Assembly: GCF_000143415.4 (NCBI RefSeq)
Contig: NW_003314263.1
Location: 870,165 to 934,164 of the forward strand
DNA: 64,000 bases
DNA from: Selaginella moellendorffii
Taxonomy: Eukaryota > Streptophyta > Lycopodiopsida > Selaginellales > Selaginellaceae
Reading direction: 5' to 3'
Part shown: one piece after another, positions 54,920-64,000 of the stretch
How the letters are laid out: every line of letters starts with the position of its first letter
How positions within the stretch are numbered: the stretch's first letter is position 1
Translations under genes and position numbers: made by a program
Notes under the pieces: generated by a model
Told to the model about the DNA's origin: nothing
Seen by the model: only the letters and a program-made list of their open reading frames with translations
The model's database searches: none

Positions 54920-55442
54920 CATATGATATCTTAGATACAAAATATTGTAAAGTAAAAATATGAGTTGTGTCCAACACGAAAAGAAGATAAGTAAAATAGA
55001 CTAATAATAATATTCGAACTAAAAAGTGTTTAGGAAGGTTTATAAATTATAAGTATGTTTATAATTATAAATATAAGATTAATCTCAACGTTGTAGAAGA
55101 TCCCGGACGCTGGTAAAAAAAAAAGCTTGGCACATTTTTTTTTTATGCTTTCTGATCCTTTTTTCTTTTCTTTTGTGTGTGTGACGTTGGGTGTGGTTGC
55201 AGAGGACATGTCTGGGATCGTCAAGAGAGCACCACCACTACAAGGGCTTCACATGATCAAGGAAGCTCAAGGAGAATATGCTGCCCGCAGAGCAGGCGAC
55301 CAAGATTTAAAGAGTTTTTTTCCTTTCTTTTTACATTTGTAATTAAAATAAACTCCTTTTTCTCCATCTTTTTCTTGAAACTGGGTGCTTTTTCTGCAAA
55401 ACAAATCCTTTAGGTTTTCCTAACCATTCATTTTTTCGAGCG
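54920..55442. other. HQG1-A3 spacer with exon-like remnant at 55198-55312
   Basis: AT-rich sequence, then a coding-like stretch VAEDMSGIVKRAPPL...MIKEAQGEYAARRAGDQDLK preceded by TTGCAG (possible acceptor). I do not recognise it; it may be the displaced last exon of a gene such as W2. The 3' part (55330-55442) matches the kinase A leader. Confidence 0.4.
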
Positions 55443-56363
55443 ATGGCAGACTATGTGTGGGCGAGTGGCGTGGGGTTGCTAGGCGCTGGAGCGGATGGAG
55501 AGGTGAGGGTTGGGTTCCACTGAAAGACTGGAGACAAAGTAGCCATGAAGAAGATGTACGAGCACGAGTACCTTTACGATGCCATCATCAACGGGTCGGA
55601 GATCCTGGAAGAGGTAGCGCACAACAACGTTGTCAATCTCCTTGGGTTGACCTGCAACAACCAGGGTACGTTCATGGTGATGGTGCGCCAGATCCTCGAG
55701 GGCCTGGCGTGGATTCACGCGCACAGAATCGTTCACCAAGACGTCAAGACGAGCAACGTTCTCGTCAAAAGGGATGGAGAGAAGAATAAGTTTGTTGTGA
55801 AGCTGGCGGACTTCGCTACTGTGAGGAGGCTGCGGACGCGCCCCTGGTCGAACAAGGTCGGGACCTTAACGTTCAACGCTCCGGAGCTTCTCACGGGTGC
55901 CACCAGCTTTGGCACCGCAATCGACGTGTGGGGCGCCGGGTGTATATTTGCGGAGATGCTCCTGGGTAGCAATCCCTTTGACGTGCCCGACGAGGAGGAT
56001 GGGGACTCGCTCGACTATTTTGTGGCTGATTTCGCCAAGAAGCTGGACATCGATGGCTGTGGCATGGGCTATCAAGACAGGCGCCGAGAGCGAGCACGCA
56101 AGAGGATCTTGGAGAAGATGGCATGGTGGAAAGCCGAGGACGTGAGAAGCGGAATTAAAGACCCCGATGCGGTGGAGCTGCTCAAAAGGATGCTGGCAAT
56201 TGATCTGGCGAGGAGGATCTCGGCACAAAACGCCTTGAAGATGCCATATTTCCAAGAGAAGGCCGACGACACAGCGCTCCCGAAAATGACGACTGCAAGT
56301 GGAAATTTTAGACCAGTTTGGGTTAAAATCAACAATGCAGCCCCATCAATAGCTATAATGTAA
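55443..56363 (+). pseudogene. Kinase A3, nonsense and deletion copy
   Basis: Homologous to A1 from MADYVWASG. CGA of A1 (R27) is TGA here, giving FH-stop-KTG. A deletion removes the hinge to alpha-E region (from MAMELMDG to IRAV, about 28 codons) in frame. The rest (HQDVKTSN, ADFATVRR, NAPELL, DVWGAGCIF) is open from 55545 to 56363. It cannot fold as a normal kinase. Confidence 0.85.
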
Positions 56364-56485
56364 ACAATGCTTGTGAAGACTGTGAATGTATACATTTAAA
56401 GTTTTGCAAAACATTTTATCTTTTTCTCTAAGTAGATCATGTAAAGAAAAAAATTAAAATAGTTATTATATTAATAATTATAATT

Positions 56486-57023
56486 ATGTTTTTAATTTTG
56501 TCTCCTGGAACTCGGATCTGTCACTGGAAATGGCAACTTAGAAGCGGCAGCACGGTTCTTCGAGCGTTTTCCCGAGAAGAACGTCGTCTCCTACAATACC
56601 ATGATCGCAGGGAATGCTCAGGCCGGAGAGCTAAGCTCTTGCTTCGATCTGGTGGCGAAGATGGCAATCGAAGGACTCACTCCCGACAAGCAAGCCTTCA
56701 GTGTTCTCGCTGAATCCAGCCATGGCGGAAAGCTAGAACAGGGACTCCACCACTTCGTGCTCATGAGTGGCGACTTTGGAATCACAGCTTTGAGGGAGCA
56801 CTACGATTCAGTCACAGACATCCTGGGACGGGCCGGGAACCTGGAACTCACTCGCGAGGTCGTCCAAGCCATGCCATTTCTCCCGGCTTGGGGATTTCTA
56901 CTCGGTGGCTACCAGCCAAGGCTTCACGCAACGAGCAGCCAGGAGCGTTTTCGAGCTGGGCTTGGGGCGAGCAAACAACCATACCAAGTGGTACACAAAT
57001 TCACGTTATATCATTGTTTTTAA
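56486..57023 (+). pseudogene. PPR protein fragment P5
   Basis: Another P copy (RFFERFPEKNVVSYNTMIAGNAQAGELSS, DILGRAGNLELTREVVQAMPF), with CTCGGATC in place of the AATGCTCGGATC of P3 at its start. It lies tail-to-tail with chimera Ch3. Confidence 0.7.
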
Positions 57024-57077
57024 AATATGATCCGTATGAAAAAACTACACCCTAGTTTACATTTATCTCTTCATGTA

Positions 57078-57900
57078 CTAACAGTAGGCGCTCACCAAGT
57101 TGGCTGATGGTGGCATGTATTTAACACACGCTGCTCGAACTTTCTTGACAACCAAGTCGCGACTAAAACCGGGAGCACTCCTCTTCACTCCACAGCGCCT
57201 CCTCTTTTGAATCGTCTTCTTGATCTTACTGCTGCAATTCTCAACGATCCACTCCAGCACACCATCCAGCGTCAACCTCTCGCTCGGCTCCACAGCCAGC
57301 ATCCCGCAGATGAGATCCTCCGCCTCTGAGAGAGGACAACCATCCGGGAATTCCCCGGCTCGCAACAACTTGATCTCCCTGAACTGCTTGTAGTCTCTCA
57401 GCAGCTCATATGCGATCACTCCCAGCGCCCACACGTCCATGGCTGTAGTGTAAAAGCTCTGCAACCTAGCGTCGCCATGACCATCCTTGCAGCTCGTCAC
57501 CTCCAGGGCCATATGCGACATCTCCTTGGGGTCGTCCGTGGCCATGCCGAGCGCAGCATTTGCTCGAAGAGATCCAACACGTTGCTCGTGTCTCCCGCGT
57601 GGCTGTGAGCTTCCAGCAGCGAGTTCCAAGTCCCCAGATCTTGCTGCCTCGATCCATGGAGTGGAAGACTTGGCGAGCTTCGTCCACACTCCCGCACTTG
57701 CCATAGAAGCTGACGAGCGAGCTCCCAACAACGGGATCGTCCCTGTGGAGTGATCCAATCTCCTCGGCGTGGATCTTCCTCCCAGTTTCCAGATCCCCCA
57801 GGCTTCCACAGGCTTTGAGCACCGCGGCGAAAGTTAGAGAGTCGAGCTCCACCGCCAGCCTCGCCACTCTCCGCGTAGCCGAAGATGAGAGTGTTTACGC
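57078..57900 (-). pseudogene. PPR-kinase chimera Ch3
   Basis: Direct tandem counterpart of Ch2 and inverted counterpart of Ch1. The 243- and 133-codon frames remain separate (57078-57809 and 57466-57867), as in Ch1, because GCAAGG is retained. No ATG at the Ch2 start position (CTACGCGG). Confidence 0.7.
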
Positions 57901-58900
57901 AACAGGTCCTCGATTGTGATGGTAACAAATGAGCTTGTGGAAGTTCCAGAGGTGATCAGAGATGGATTGTTTGCGAGGCAGCACAAAGTTGTGGAGACAA
58001 GAGGCTACTGCATCATGCAGCTCGTCCTCTGCAATCTTCATGTCCTGGCCATGAATCACAAGCCCTCTCAGCACGGTCTACTTTGGGAGGATCACTGCCT
58101 GCCAGTTTCTGGTTTATTTTATATTTTACTTAAAGGTCTAGAAATATATTTTTATTTTAAAAGTATTTTTGAAATCTATGAGATTTTGCAAATTTCAGCA
58201 TTTGCAAATCTATTTGCCTTTGTGCAATCTTTTTTCTAGGCCATATTGGTACAAGAGGATGGGAAGTAGGGATGATGAAGAGTGATATAAACAATTTTTA
58301 CATTATTAAGGAGTGGTATGTACAAAATTAAGTGTAAAGTGGATGGTGAATTTTTTGCATGTGAGGAATTATCCAATTGAAGACTTGATCATCAATAATA
58401 CACTCCCAGATGGAAGCCTACAAGAGGAAGTTGAGGCAGAGATCAATAAACGTATATGTACATTACCCTATGCCATGCTCCATGATTTATAAGACTTGCC
58501 ATGGAACACTCTACCACCAATATACTTCTAATGCCAAAATAGTGTTTAATTGCAACAAAGTTTCAATTTTTAACTTTATGCAAGATGTGAACATCCTCCA
58601 ACTCAAAGCTAGAGTGTATTATCTTGCCTCTCACATGAAACAAGTGCACTAGCTTATCTTTGACAGAGTTCTAACCTTGCAATAATGGGCACAAACCTCC
58701 CCTTAAGGGAGCAAACTCTATTAGAGAAGGAATGTAACTGAGGCAGAGATTGAGGCATTGGCCCATCCCTCAAAGATGCATAAGATCATGGATCAAATAA
58801 TCTTCAAAAGCACAAAACTAAAAAACAGCAATGGAGCCATGGTACATAAAAGTGAAGGCAAAATAGCAATGGAGCTATAGTACATAAGTTTGTGGAGGTT
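57901..58900. repeat. Spacer module X3
   Basis: Direct copy of X2 (48645-49700), with the same short frames at 57916-58239 and 58410-58652 and small indels. No recognised gene. Confidence 0.45.
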
Positions 58901-58929
58901 TTAAGGGATAAAAATTATTATCACCTCAT

Positions 58930-59308
58930 TATGGAAATATTTACTTAGGGATGTGCTGCTAAAACAAAAAAGCATAAGGCAACAATCATGATTAAGCAAG
59001 TAGTCAAGATAGTGCACAAGATGCACAAATATCAAGTCTAAAAATATCCTTTTAGAGTTTTGGGAGAACTTGCTTGGGAACATAAAGTTGGTAGACTTTT
59101 GGAGCATCATCAAGGTTTTCAAAGAAGAGGAAGTATGATCAGAGATCTTATCTCCTGGCCATATTTACGACAAGAGAGGTTGACATGTGGAGCATGGGGA
59201 TTGTTTTATACAAGATGTTTTCTGGGAAGTGTGCATTTCCAGAGTTGGTGTCATAAGAAATTGAGAAGAGACTGGGATGTTTGGAAGATTTGCAATGAAC
59301 TCTTTTGA
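58930..59308 (+). pseudogene. Kinase remnant Y3
   Basis: Eroded copy of Y2. The catalytic-loop part is mostly deleted (GCACAAATATCAAG) and frames are shifted, but VDMWSMGIVLYKM homology remains near 59180. Confidence 0.5.
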
Positions 59309-59622
59309 CTCCAAAATCAAGCAAATGTAAGGAAGATGAATTTGAAGCTGGTTTTTTAACAGCCGAAGCCTAGAAAATGGTGTGTAAAAATGAAGTGGGA
59401 AGAAAAATAATTGAAAACTATAATCATAAAGCCAAACAAAATTTAGTTACAATGCATGAACTGTTCACTAAAAAATCACTCATATGCAGTTTTATAACCA
59501 AACTGTACAATTATGCATGAAGAAGTAAAGCTTTTATCAATGACAAAGTTTCTTTATGGATATGTTAAATTGTATAGTCAGATAAAAAGCCAGAATACAT
59601 TGATATATCACTAAACTCTTTC

Positions 59623-59805
59623 ATGACTGCTACTAGGACGAGCAAAGTAATTTTATTATTTCATAAAATGAAATTAAAGTCAGTTTTAGAGCGTCGCCAT
59701 TCTCATGCTACGGCTTTGAAACGGTTATTGTTCAGTGGCCAATCAACTGACATTTCAACTGAAGCTGCGGAAAGCTGGTTGCGCCAAATGCCAGGAGTCG
59801 GATGA
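59623..59805 (+). pseudogene. Possible pogo/Tigger-type transposase remnant (copy 2)
   Basis: Same 60-codon frame as 50369-50551. The 59309-59622 stretch before it is AT-rich with no gene seen. Confidence 0.35.
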
Positions 59806-59989
59806 AAGAAAAAAGAAAAATAAAATGTCAGAGCAGCAGCAGCACCAAAATCTCTCCCCCCACCTCCAAAATCACCACCAAACTCAAAATCACCACCACC
59901 ACCACCACGAGAAGTTGAGCACCACCTCTGCCTGAGCAGCTTGCCGAAACCGCTGGTGGCGCTGCACGCCCGAGTGCCTGTTCGCGCCA

Positions 59990-61147
59990 TACTTCCCGCC
60001 GCAATACATACGTCGTATGAAAAGCTTCTCCACTTTTTCCATGAGATTAGCGGCCTACTCGGAAATATGCAAACAAAAAGTTGTAAAACAACAAAGATGG
60101 CTCACCTTGTCAGAGCTGCTAAAGTACGAGCCCGCAAATAAATCGGCATTGCTTTCCTGCCAGTCACCTAAAATAAAAAACTTCAGAGCTTTCTCTCGAG
60201 TCCTCACAGATTTTCACCGTGACATATTTTTTCAAGATCTTTGCGAATGCCACCACGTTCAAAGAGCTGTAATCAGATGGAATAAGCACGAAAGGATCTT
60301 ACACAGACTAATTTGGAGTCCAAGGCCACGATAAAACTCGATGAATGCCAAGCGCAGCACCTTCTCTGCAGAGTGAACCTTTTTCTTGGTCGCGTGGATG
60401 TCCGTCTCTTGAGATATATTTTTCTTGGATTGGTGTATCAATGCTTGCGAGAGGGACGCTATCGTAGTAGTATGGTGCCGGAGATTTCACGTCTTGTGAA
60501 CAGAATATAGGCTGCCGCTCAAGCGAATTTCCCATCTCAATGCTACTGTTTCCAGCAGGCATTCCTCGAGACGTATCAGCGCGAGATTTCTAAGAGAAAG
60601 CAAACTACCTGAGAATAACTCCAGCGTTTGGCATTTGCCTGCTCAAAGCCTCGGCTCTTTTGCAGTACTCCTCCTCCTTTGTCCTGTAAAACTTATTCAC
60701 GTTGTTAAGATGGCCATCCAGGCGGGCGAATAACATCTTCTCCTCTTCGACCTGTGAAATCGGTCCGAAGTGTTCTGTCTCATAAAGCTCCTCTGGGGGC
60801 AATTGACGCACCTGGAGAACAAAAACTATCAAAGAAGCTTTCAAAGGAAGAACTTTGACAGTTACGAAGAACTTACTCGAAGGACTTCACTCTGGCTCCA
60901 TGTCAAGATCTTCCGCCTGGTGAGACCGCTGAAAGTCCTGAGGGGCGAAGAATCGGCGGGCGAGGGAGAAGAGTCAGCAGCATCAGCAGTAGCAGCACCA
61001 GCACCCCCACCTGGAGAAAAAATTTGCTTCTTGCGGAAGCACCAGCTTGATCTGCTTGAGATCCTTCTTGAACTGCCACTAATCGCGGTAGGCCGATCGC
61101 TTCTCGGGAACAAGATGGCCATCGAGCTGCTTGGAGAACTTGACCAT
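59990..61147 (-). pseudogene. PHO1-like pseudogene, SPX domain only (copy 2)
   Basis: Tandem copy of 50715-51851 with ATG at 61147, the same in-frame TAG before WQLKKDLK and the same exon remnants. It retains slightly more sequence at its 3' end (about 25 bp near 59970-59995 missing from copy 1) and has an insertion near 60220. Confidence 0.85.
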
Positions 61148-61303
61148 GCTGGATGAAAAAGATGATGCATCCCTTTTCTTCTCGTTCTACTTCTAAATGA
61201 AAGACCAACTCTCACCAAGTAAAGCGGTGCCACTGCCAGTCCACACCCCATTTCGCGTGAATCGATCGAGCGAGCAAAGCTTGCCTGCGGTTTTCTGCCT
61301 GTC

Positions 61304-61880
61304 ATGGCGGGGATTGGGATCTGCCGCTGGAAATGCGAGGCCTGGCCGTGGATTCAAGGCGCTCGCGAAGTCCAGGCTCCAGCATTGCCTCCACAGAAGC
61401 GGCAATGCAGGCGCGGTTCTCAAGCACCCATTTTGTTTTCCTTTTCGTTTCTCTCGCATCGCAGCGCTCTGATATGGATGGATCGAGCGCAGCAACAGGT
61501 GCGCGGCGTGTATATCGACTGCAAGGGGCTGAATTTCGAGCAAGCCATGGCGCGCTATGGCCGGAAGTTGCGACAGGACAAGACGCTAAGCTCAATGATC
61601 TAGTACTACGTAAAGCCGTCGGAGCAGCGGCACCAGGCGGAGAAGGAGCGTGTCAAGCGAACCAAGAAGAGGCTCTTCCTGGAGAAGCTCAAGTTCGTCT
61701 TGATGCTGCGAGCAAGGTTTGCATTCCTCCTTTTGTTCTTCATCCACCATAGCTGGTTTTCATTTCTTCTTCCTTTCTCTTTCTCCTCGGAGAAATCCAT
61801 TCTTTTCCTTTTTGCGAGATGTTGAATCGCTTAGTGATGATCTTCTTCTCGTTTATCCAGAGGGCTGTGATCGAACTTTG
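61304..61880 (+). pseudogene. bS21-like gene, broken copy
   Basis: Tandem copy of the 52008 gene. The frame is identical through GRKLRQDKT, then a small rearrangement replaces the LTDLLKKEYYV coding region with AGCTCAATGATCTAG, introducing a stop after 99 codons. The downstream basic tail is still recognisable but out of reach. Confidence 0.75.
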
Positions 61881-61957
61881 GTGATCTTCTTTTAATTTGT
61901 TTTCCTCTCTACTTCTGTTTTTATGAACTAACAAGAGCCCTAAGTTTCTTTTCTATC

Positions 61958-62717
61958 ATGGCCTCGGGAGGGCCTCTTCTCGCTCTCGACGATCTCATCC
62001 ATGATCTTAGCAAAGATCCAGCATCACCGAATTTCCCCTGGTTGGATCGCCCATCAGCAACGCAACAAGATGATCATCTCCCTCAGGATCTCGATCTCGT
62101 AGAGGTGCTTTCTCTTTCTTTCAATCCCTCGATCAGTGCTCAGGAATACCACCGTTGCAGGAAATCCAGGAGACCTGCCGCGATCTCAATGCCGCATTGG
62201 AGCGCCCCGGCTACGCTTGGACCTCGCTCAACCAGAAGGTGGGTCGCCTCCATCGGTCGATTCCTCCCCAATTTCTCATGTGGGTCGTGTGGGAAATCTC
62301 AGCTATGCACGAGCCTGGCCGCGGCAGCCGAGATCGTTCGAATCAGCCACGCGAATTTCGCGCAATTGCTCCAGAAACTCCAGGCCCTGCGCGCGATTGT
62401 TAGCAGGGGAGAAGGAACCCTAAAGATGGTATAAATGCCGAGTATATTCTCTTAGGGTAGGGCGTAACAATTTTGCTGTAAAGTATATCTTTAGAATATG
62501 CTCATTTCAATCTAGATCTATGCGCGACAAATCTCGATTTCGCGCTAGAAATCTTGATTTCTACTGTAGGAATTGCTCTGGTCGGTGTGTGCTCACCAAG
62601 GGAGAATCTGCTGTGTACCCGATTTTTTTCGAGTACCAGAATTAATGGTTTTTTGTTCTTCTCTTTTATATCCAGATCGAGAGTGTGAGGCTTCTTCCAA
62701 GAGGGCAATTGTTCTAG
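61958..62717 (+). CDS. Small four-exon gene W1 (copy 2)
   Basis: Same exon structure as copy 1: 61958-62104, 62161-62238, 62303-62428 and 62676-62717, with no disabling change. The last intron carries a 12-bp deletion relative to copy 1 near 62511. Family not recognised. Confidence 0.55.
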
Positions 62718-62718
62718 A

Positions 62719-63120
62719 ATGTTTGGAGGTGGATACAGGAAAGGCGATGGATTGCCTGCTGTAAGCACTGCGAACATTTTCTCTGCGCTTAAGCGAAAAT
62801 CCAGCAAGAAGAAGTCGGACAAGCATGCATTGCAAAGCAGCCAGAGTAGTTTTGGGTGCCAAGTCCGGCTACCGTCAAGTCTTGGGCCGATGTCGAGGAC
62901 GACAACGATTACTTTGCGACCACCGCTCTGCTGCCAACCATAACAACAAAGGCCTCGCAGGAATCCTCTGTGAACCCTGACTTGAATCACTTGGAGGTAA
63001 CCATCTTTTTTCGTAGCTCTCCTCTTTTTTCTTTTCTGTTCTTCCTGATGGTATTTATGTTAGGATTCGATGATGATGCCGACAAAGAGGTCGAAGAAGA
63101 GAAAAGCGGTTTCGTAATTC
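62719..63120 (+). pseudogene. W2, truncated coding sequence (copy 2)
   Basis: Same as 53441-53840, including the shared frame change and the truncation at the inverted kinase fragment. Confidence 0.5.
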
Positions 63121-63123
63121 CAT

Positions 63124-63286
63124 GCCCCATGTCAATCACGTCCAAAACGTTTTCGTGTTTGCAATTTACCATGATCTCAAGCTCCTTGAGGATTTGCTTG
63201 TGAACCTCCTTATTTCCTAGCACTACTCTCTCGCCCAGATGATCGTATCCATGCGCCACCGCAGACGCATAGTTATATCTGCCCAA
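63124..63286 (-). pseudogene. Inverted N-terminal HQG kinase fragment (unit 2)
   Basis: Direct copy of 53846-54008 (GRYNYASAVAHG ... DVIDMG), head-to-head with HQG3, 146 bp away. Confidence 0.75.
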
Positions 63287-63297
63287 CAGTTTATGGA

Positions 63298-63432
63298 GAA
63301 TCGCGCCCTAAAACCCTAAACCCAAATTTTCGACACTCGGATTTGAACCCCAATCGGCCACCCTTTTTCGTCGCCTTTACTGCGACTATAAAAGAGAGTG
63401 TTCCTCCATAGGGTTTCTCCATAGCTTGAGAA
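63298..63432 (+). promoter_or_regulatory. UTP21-type promoter block upstream of HQG3
   Basis: The most complete copy of the block outside the UTP21 locus. It has teloboxes, CAAATTTTCGACACTC, GGATTTGAACCCC (B-box-like on the minus strand), AATCGGCCACCC and TTTACTGCGACT. TATAAAAG and the HQG3 start follow. Confidence 0.6.
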
Positions 63433-64000
63433 ATGAAAGTGTTGGGCAGATATAACTATGCGTCTGGATATGGCGAAAGCTCTGTGGTGGCGCATGGATA
63501 CGATGATCTGGGCGAGAGAGTCGTGATAAAAAATATGGGTAAAGGCAAGGAGGTTCACAAGCAAATCCTCAAGGAGTTTGAGATCATGGTAAATTGCAAA
63601 CATGAAAACGTTTTGGACGTGATTGACATGGGGCTAGACAAGGACGGGAATTACTACATGGTATTCGAGCATACTAATGGTAACGTGTTGGAGTATCTAC
63701 AAATGGACCTTTCGAAAGCTGGCAAAGAATCGGAGCTTGGTTCGAGGTTTTTCACCAGGGAAGAGAAGATCAAGGAGATAATGCGCCAGCTCCTTCTAGG
63801 GCTTGCATGGCTGCATGAACGTGGGGTGGCGCACCAGGGCATGACAAAAGATAACGTCCTGGTGAAGGTCAAAGGATGTGATTTCAAGGTGAAGCTGGGC
63901 GATTTTAGCTGTGCGAGGAGGCTTTGCAACAATCCCCCAGAAACAACCCTGAAAGTGGGAACTGCAGTGGACATATGGAGTGCTGGGATATTGCTAGTGG
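63433..64000 (+). CDS. Pseudokinase HQG3, open to window edge (partial)
   Basis: ATG at 63433 (MKVLGRYNYASGYGESSVVAHG), open for 189 codons to the window end, with neither the nonsense codon of HQG2 nor the extra base of HQG1. Visible: VVIK Lys, HENVLDVIDMG, LLLGLAWLHERG, AHQGMTKDNVLVK and GDFSCARRLCNN, then PPETTLKVGTAVDIWSAG. The catalytic Asp is Gly, the loop Lys is Thr, DFG is DFS, and the activation segment between DFS and PPE is only about ten residues. There is no glycine loop. Catalysis is very unlikely. This is the only HQG copy that can still encode a full protein, if the unseen end is intact. Confidence 0.75.
   Translation, partial: MKVLGRYNYASGYGESSVVAHGYDDLGERVVIKNMGKGKEVHKQILKEFEIMVNCKHENVLDVIDMGLDKDGNYYMVFEHTNGNVLEYLQMDLSKAGKESELGSRFFTREEKIKEIMRQLLLGLAWLHERGVAHQGMTKDNVLVKVKGCDFKVKLGDFSCARRLCNNPPETTLKVGTAVDIWSAGILLV

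Overview
The window looks like nuclear DNA of a land plant. Genes have very short introns (about 45-150 bp), intergenic spaces are tens to hundreds of bases, and there are pentatricopeptide-repeat (PPR) fragments, telobox promoters and plant-type orthologues (ceramide synthase LOH, EMC1, PRCC, UTP21, PHO1, CHY/RING finger). The compactness fits a lycophyte such as Selaginella, but that species call is an inference.

Region 1 (1-13.5 kb) is ordinary, dense, single-copy gene space. It holds a CHY/RING E3 ligase, a TLC-domain ceramide synthase and EMC1 (all minus), a PRCC-like protein and a short kinase-like protein (plus), and the ribosome-biogenesis WD40 protein UTP21 (minus). EMC1 and PRCC start codons are 57 bp apart and divergent. 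The kinase-like gene and UTP21 converge with 31 bp between stop codons.

Region 2 (13.5-33.4 kb) is one large imperfect palindrome. Each arm (about 7.9 kb) carries, from outside in, kinase A (HQD/DFA motifs), a PPR pseudogene P, a canonical kinase K (HRD/DFG/APE) and a long AT-rich degenerate repeat M. The 3.9 kb centre holds AT-rich sequence and a broken Ty3/gypsy-type element.

Region 3 (33.4-50 kb) is a second, more ragged palindrome centred near 42.3 kb, again K-P-M against M-P-K. It is flanked outward on both sides by PPR-kinase chimeras (Ch) and a conserved spacer X. On the left it runs into pseudokinase HQG2 and the broken kinase A2.

Region 4 (47.9-64 kb) is a tandem direct duplication with a period of about 9.25-9.3 kb. 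Each unit holds Ch, X, a kinase remnant Y, a transposase remnant, a PHO1-like pseudogene, a bS21 ribosomal protein gene, two small genes W1 and W2, an inverted kinase N-terminal fragment and an HQG pseudokinase. Kinase A3 and PPR fragment P5 close unit 1; the window ends inside the second HQG gene.

The notable content is a local, lineage-specific kinase family. K is intact in all four copies. Kinase A is intact once in three. HQG is broken in two copies and open as far as visible in the third. The non-K members show progressive loss of catalytic motifs. The repeats also contain two microinversions, a promoter block shared with UTP21, and one copy in which a PPR-kinase fusion has become a continuous ATG-initiated ORF. 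Two N-gaps fall in the same part of repeat M, so part of the palindromic structure needs independent assembly support.
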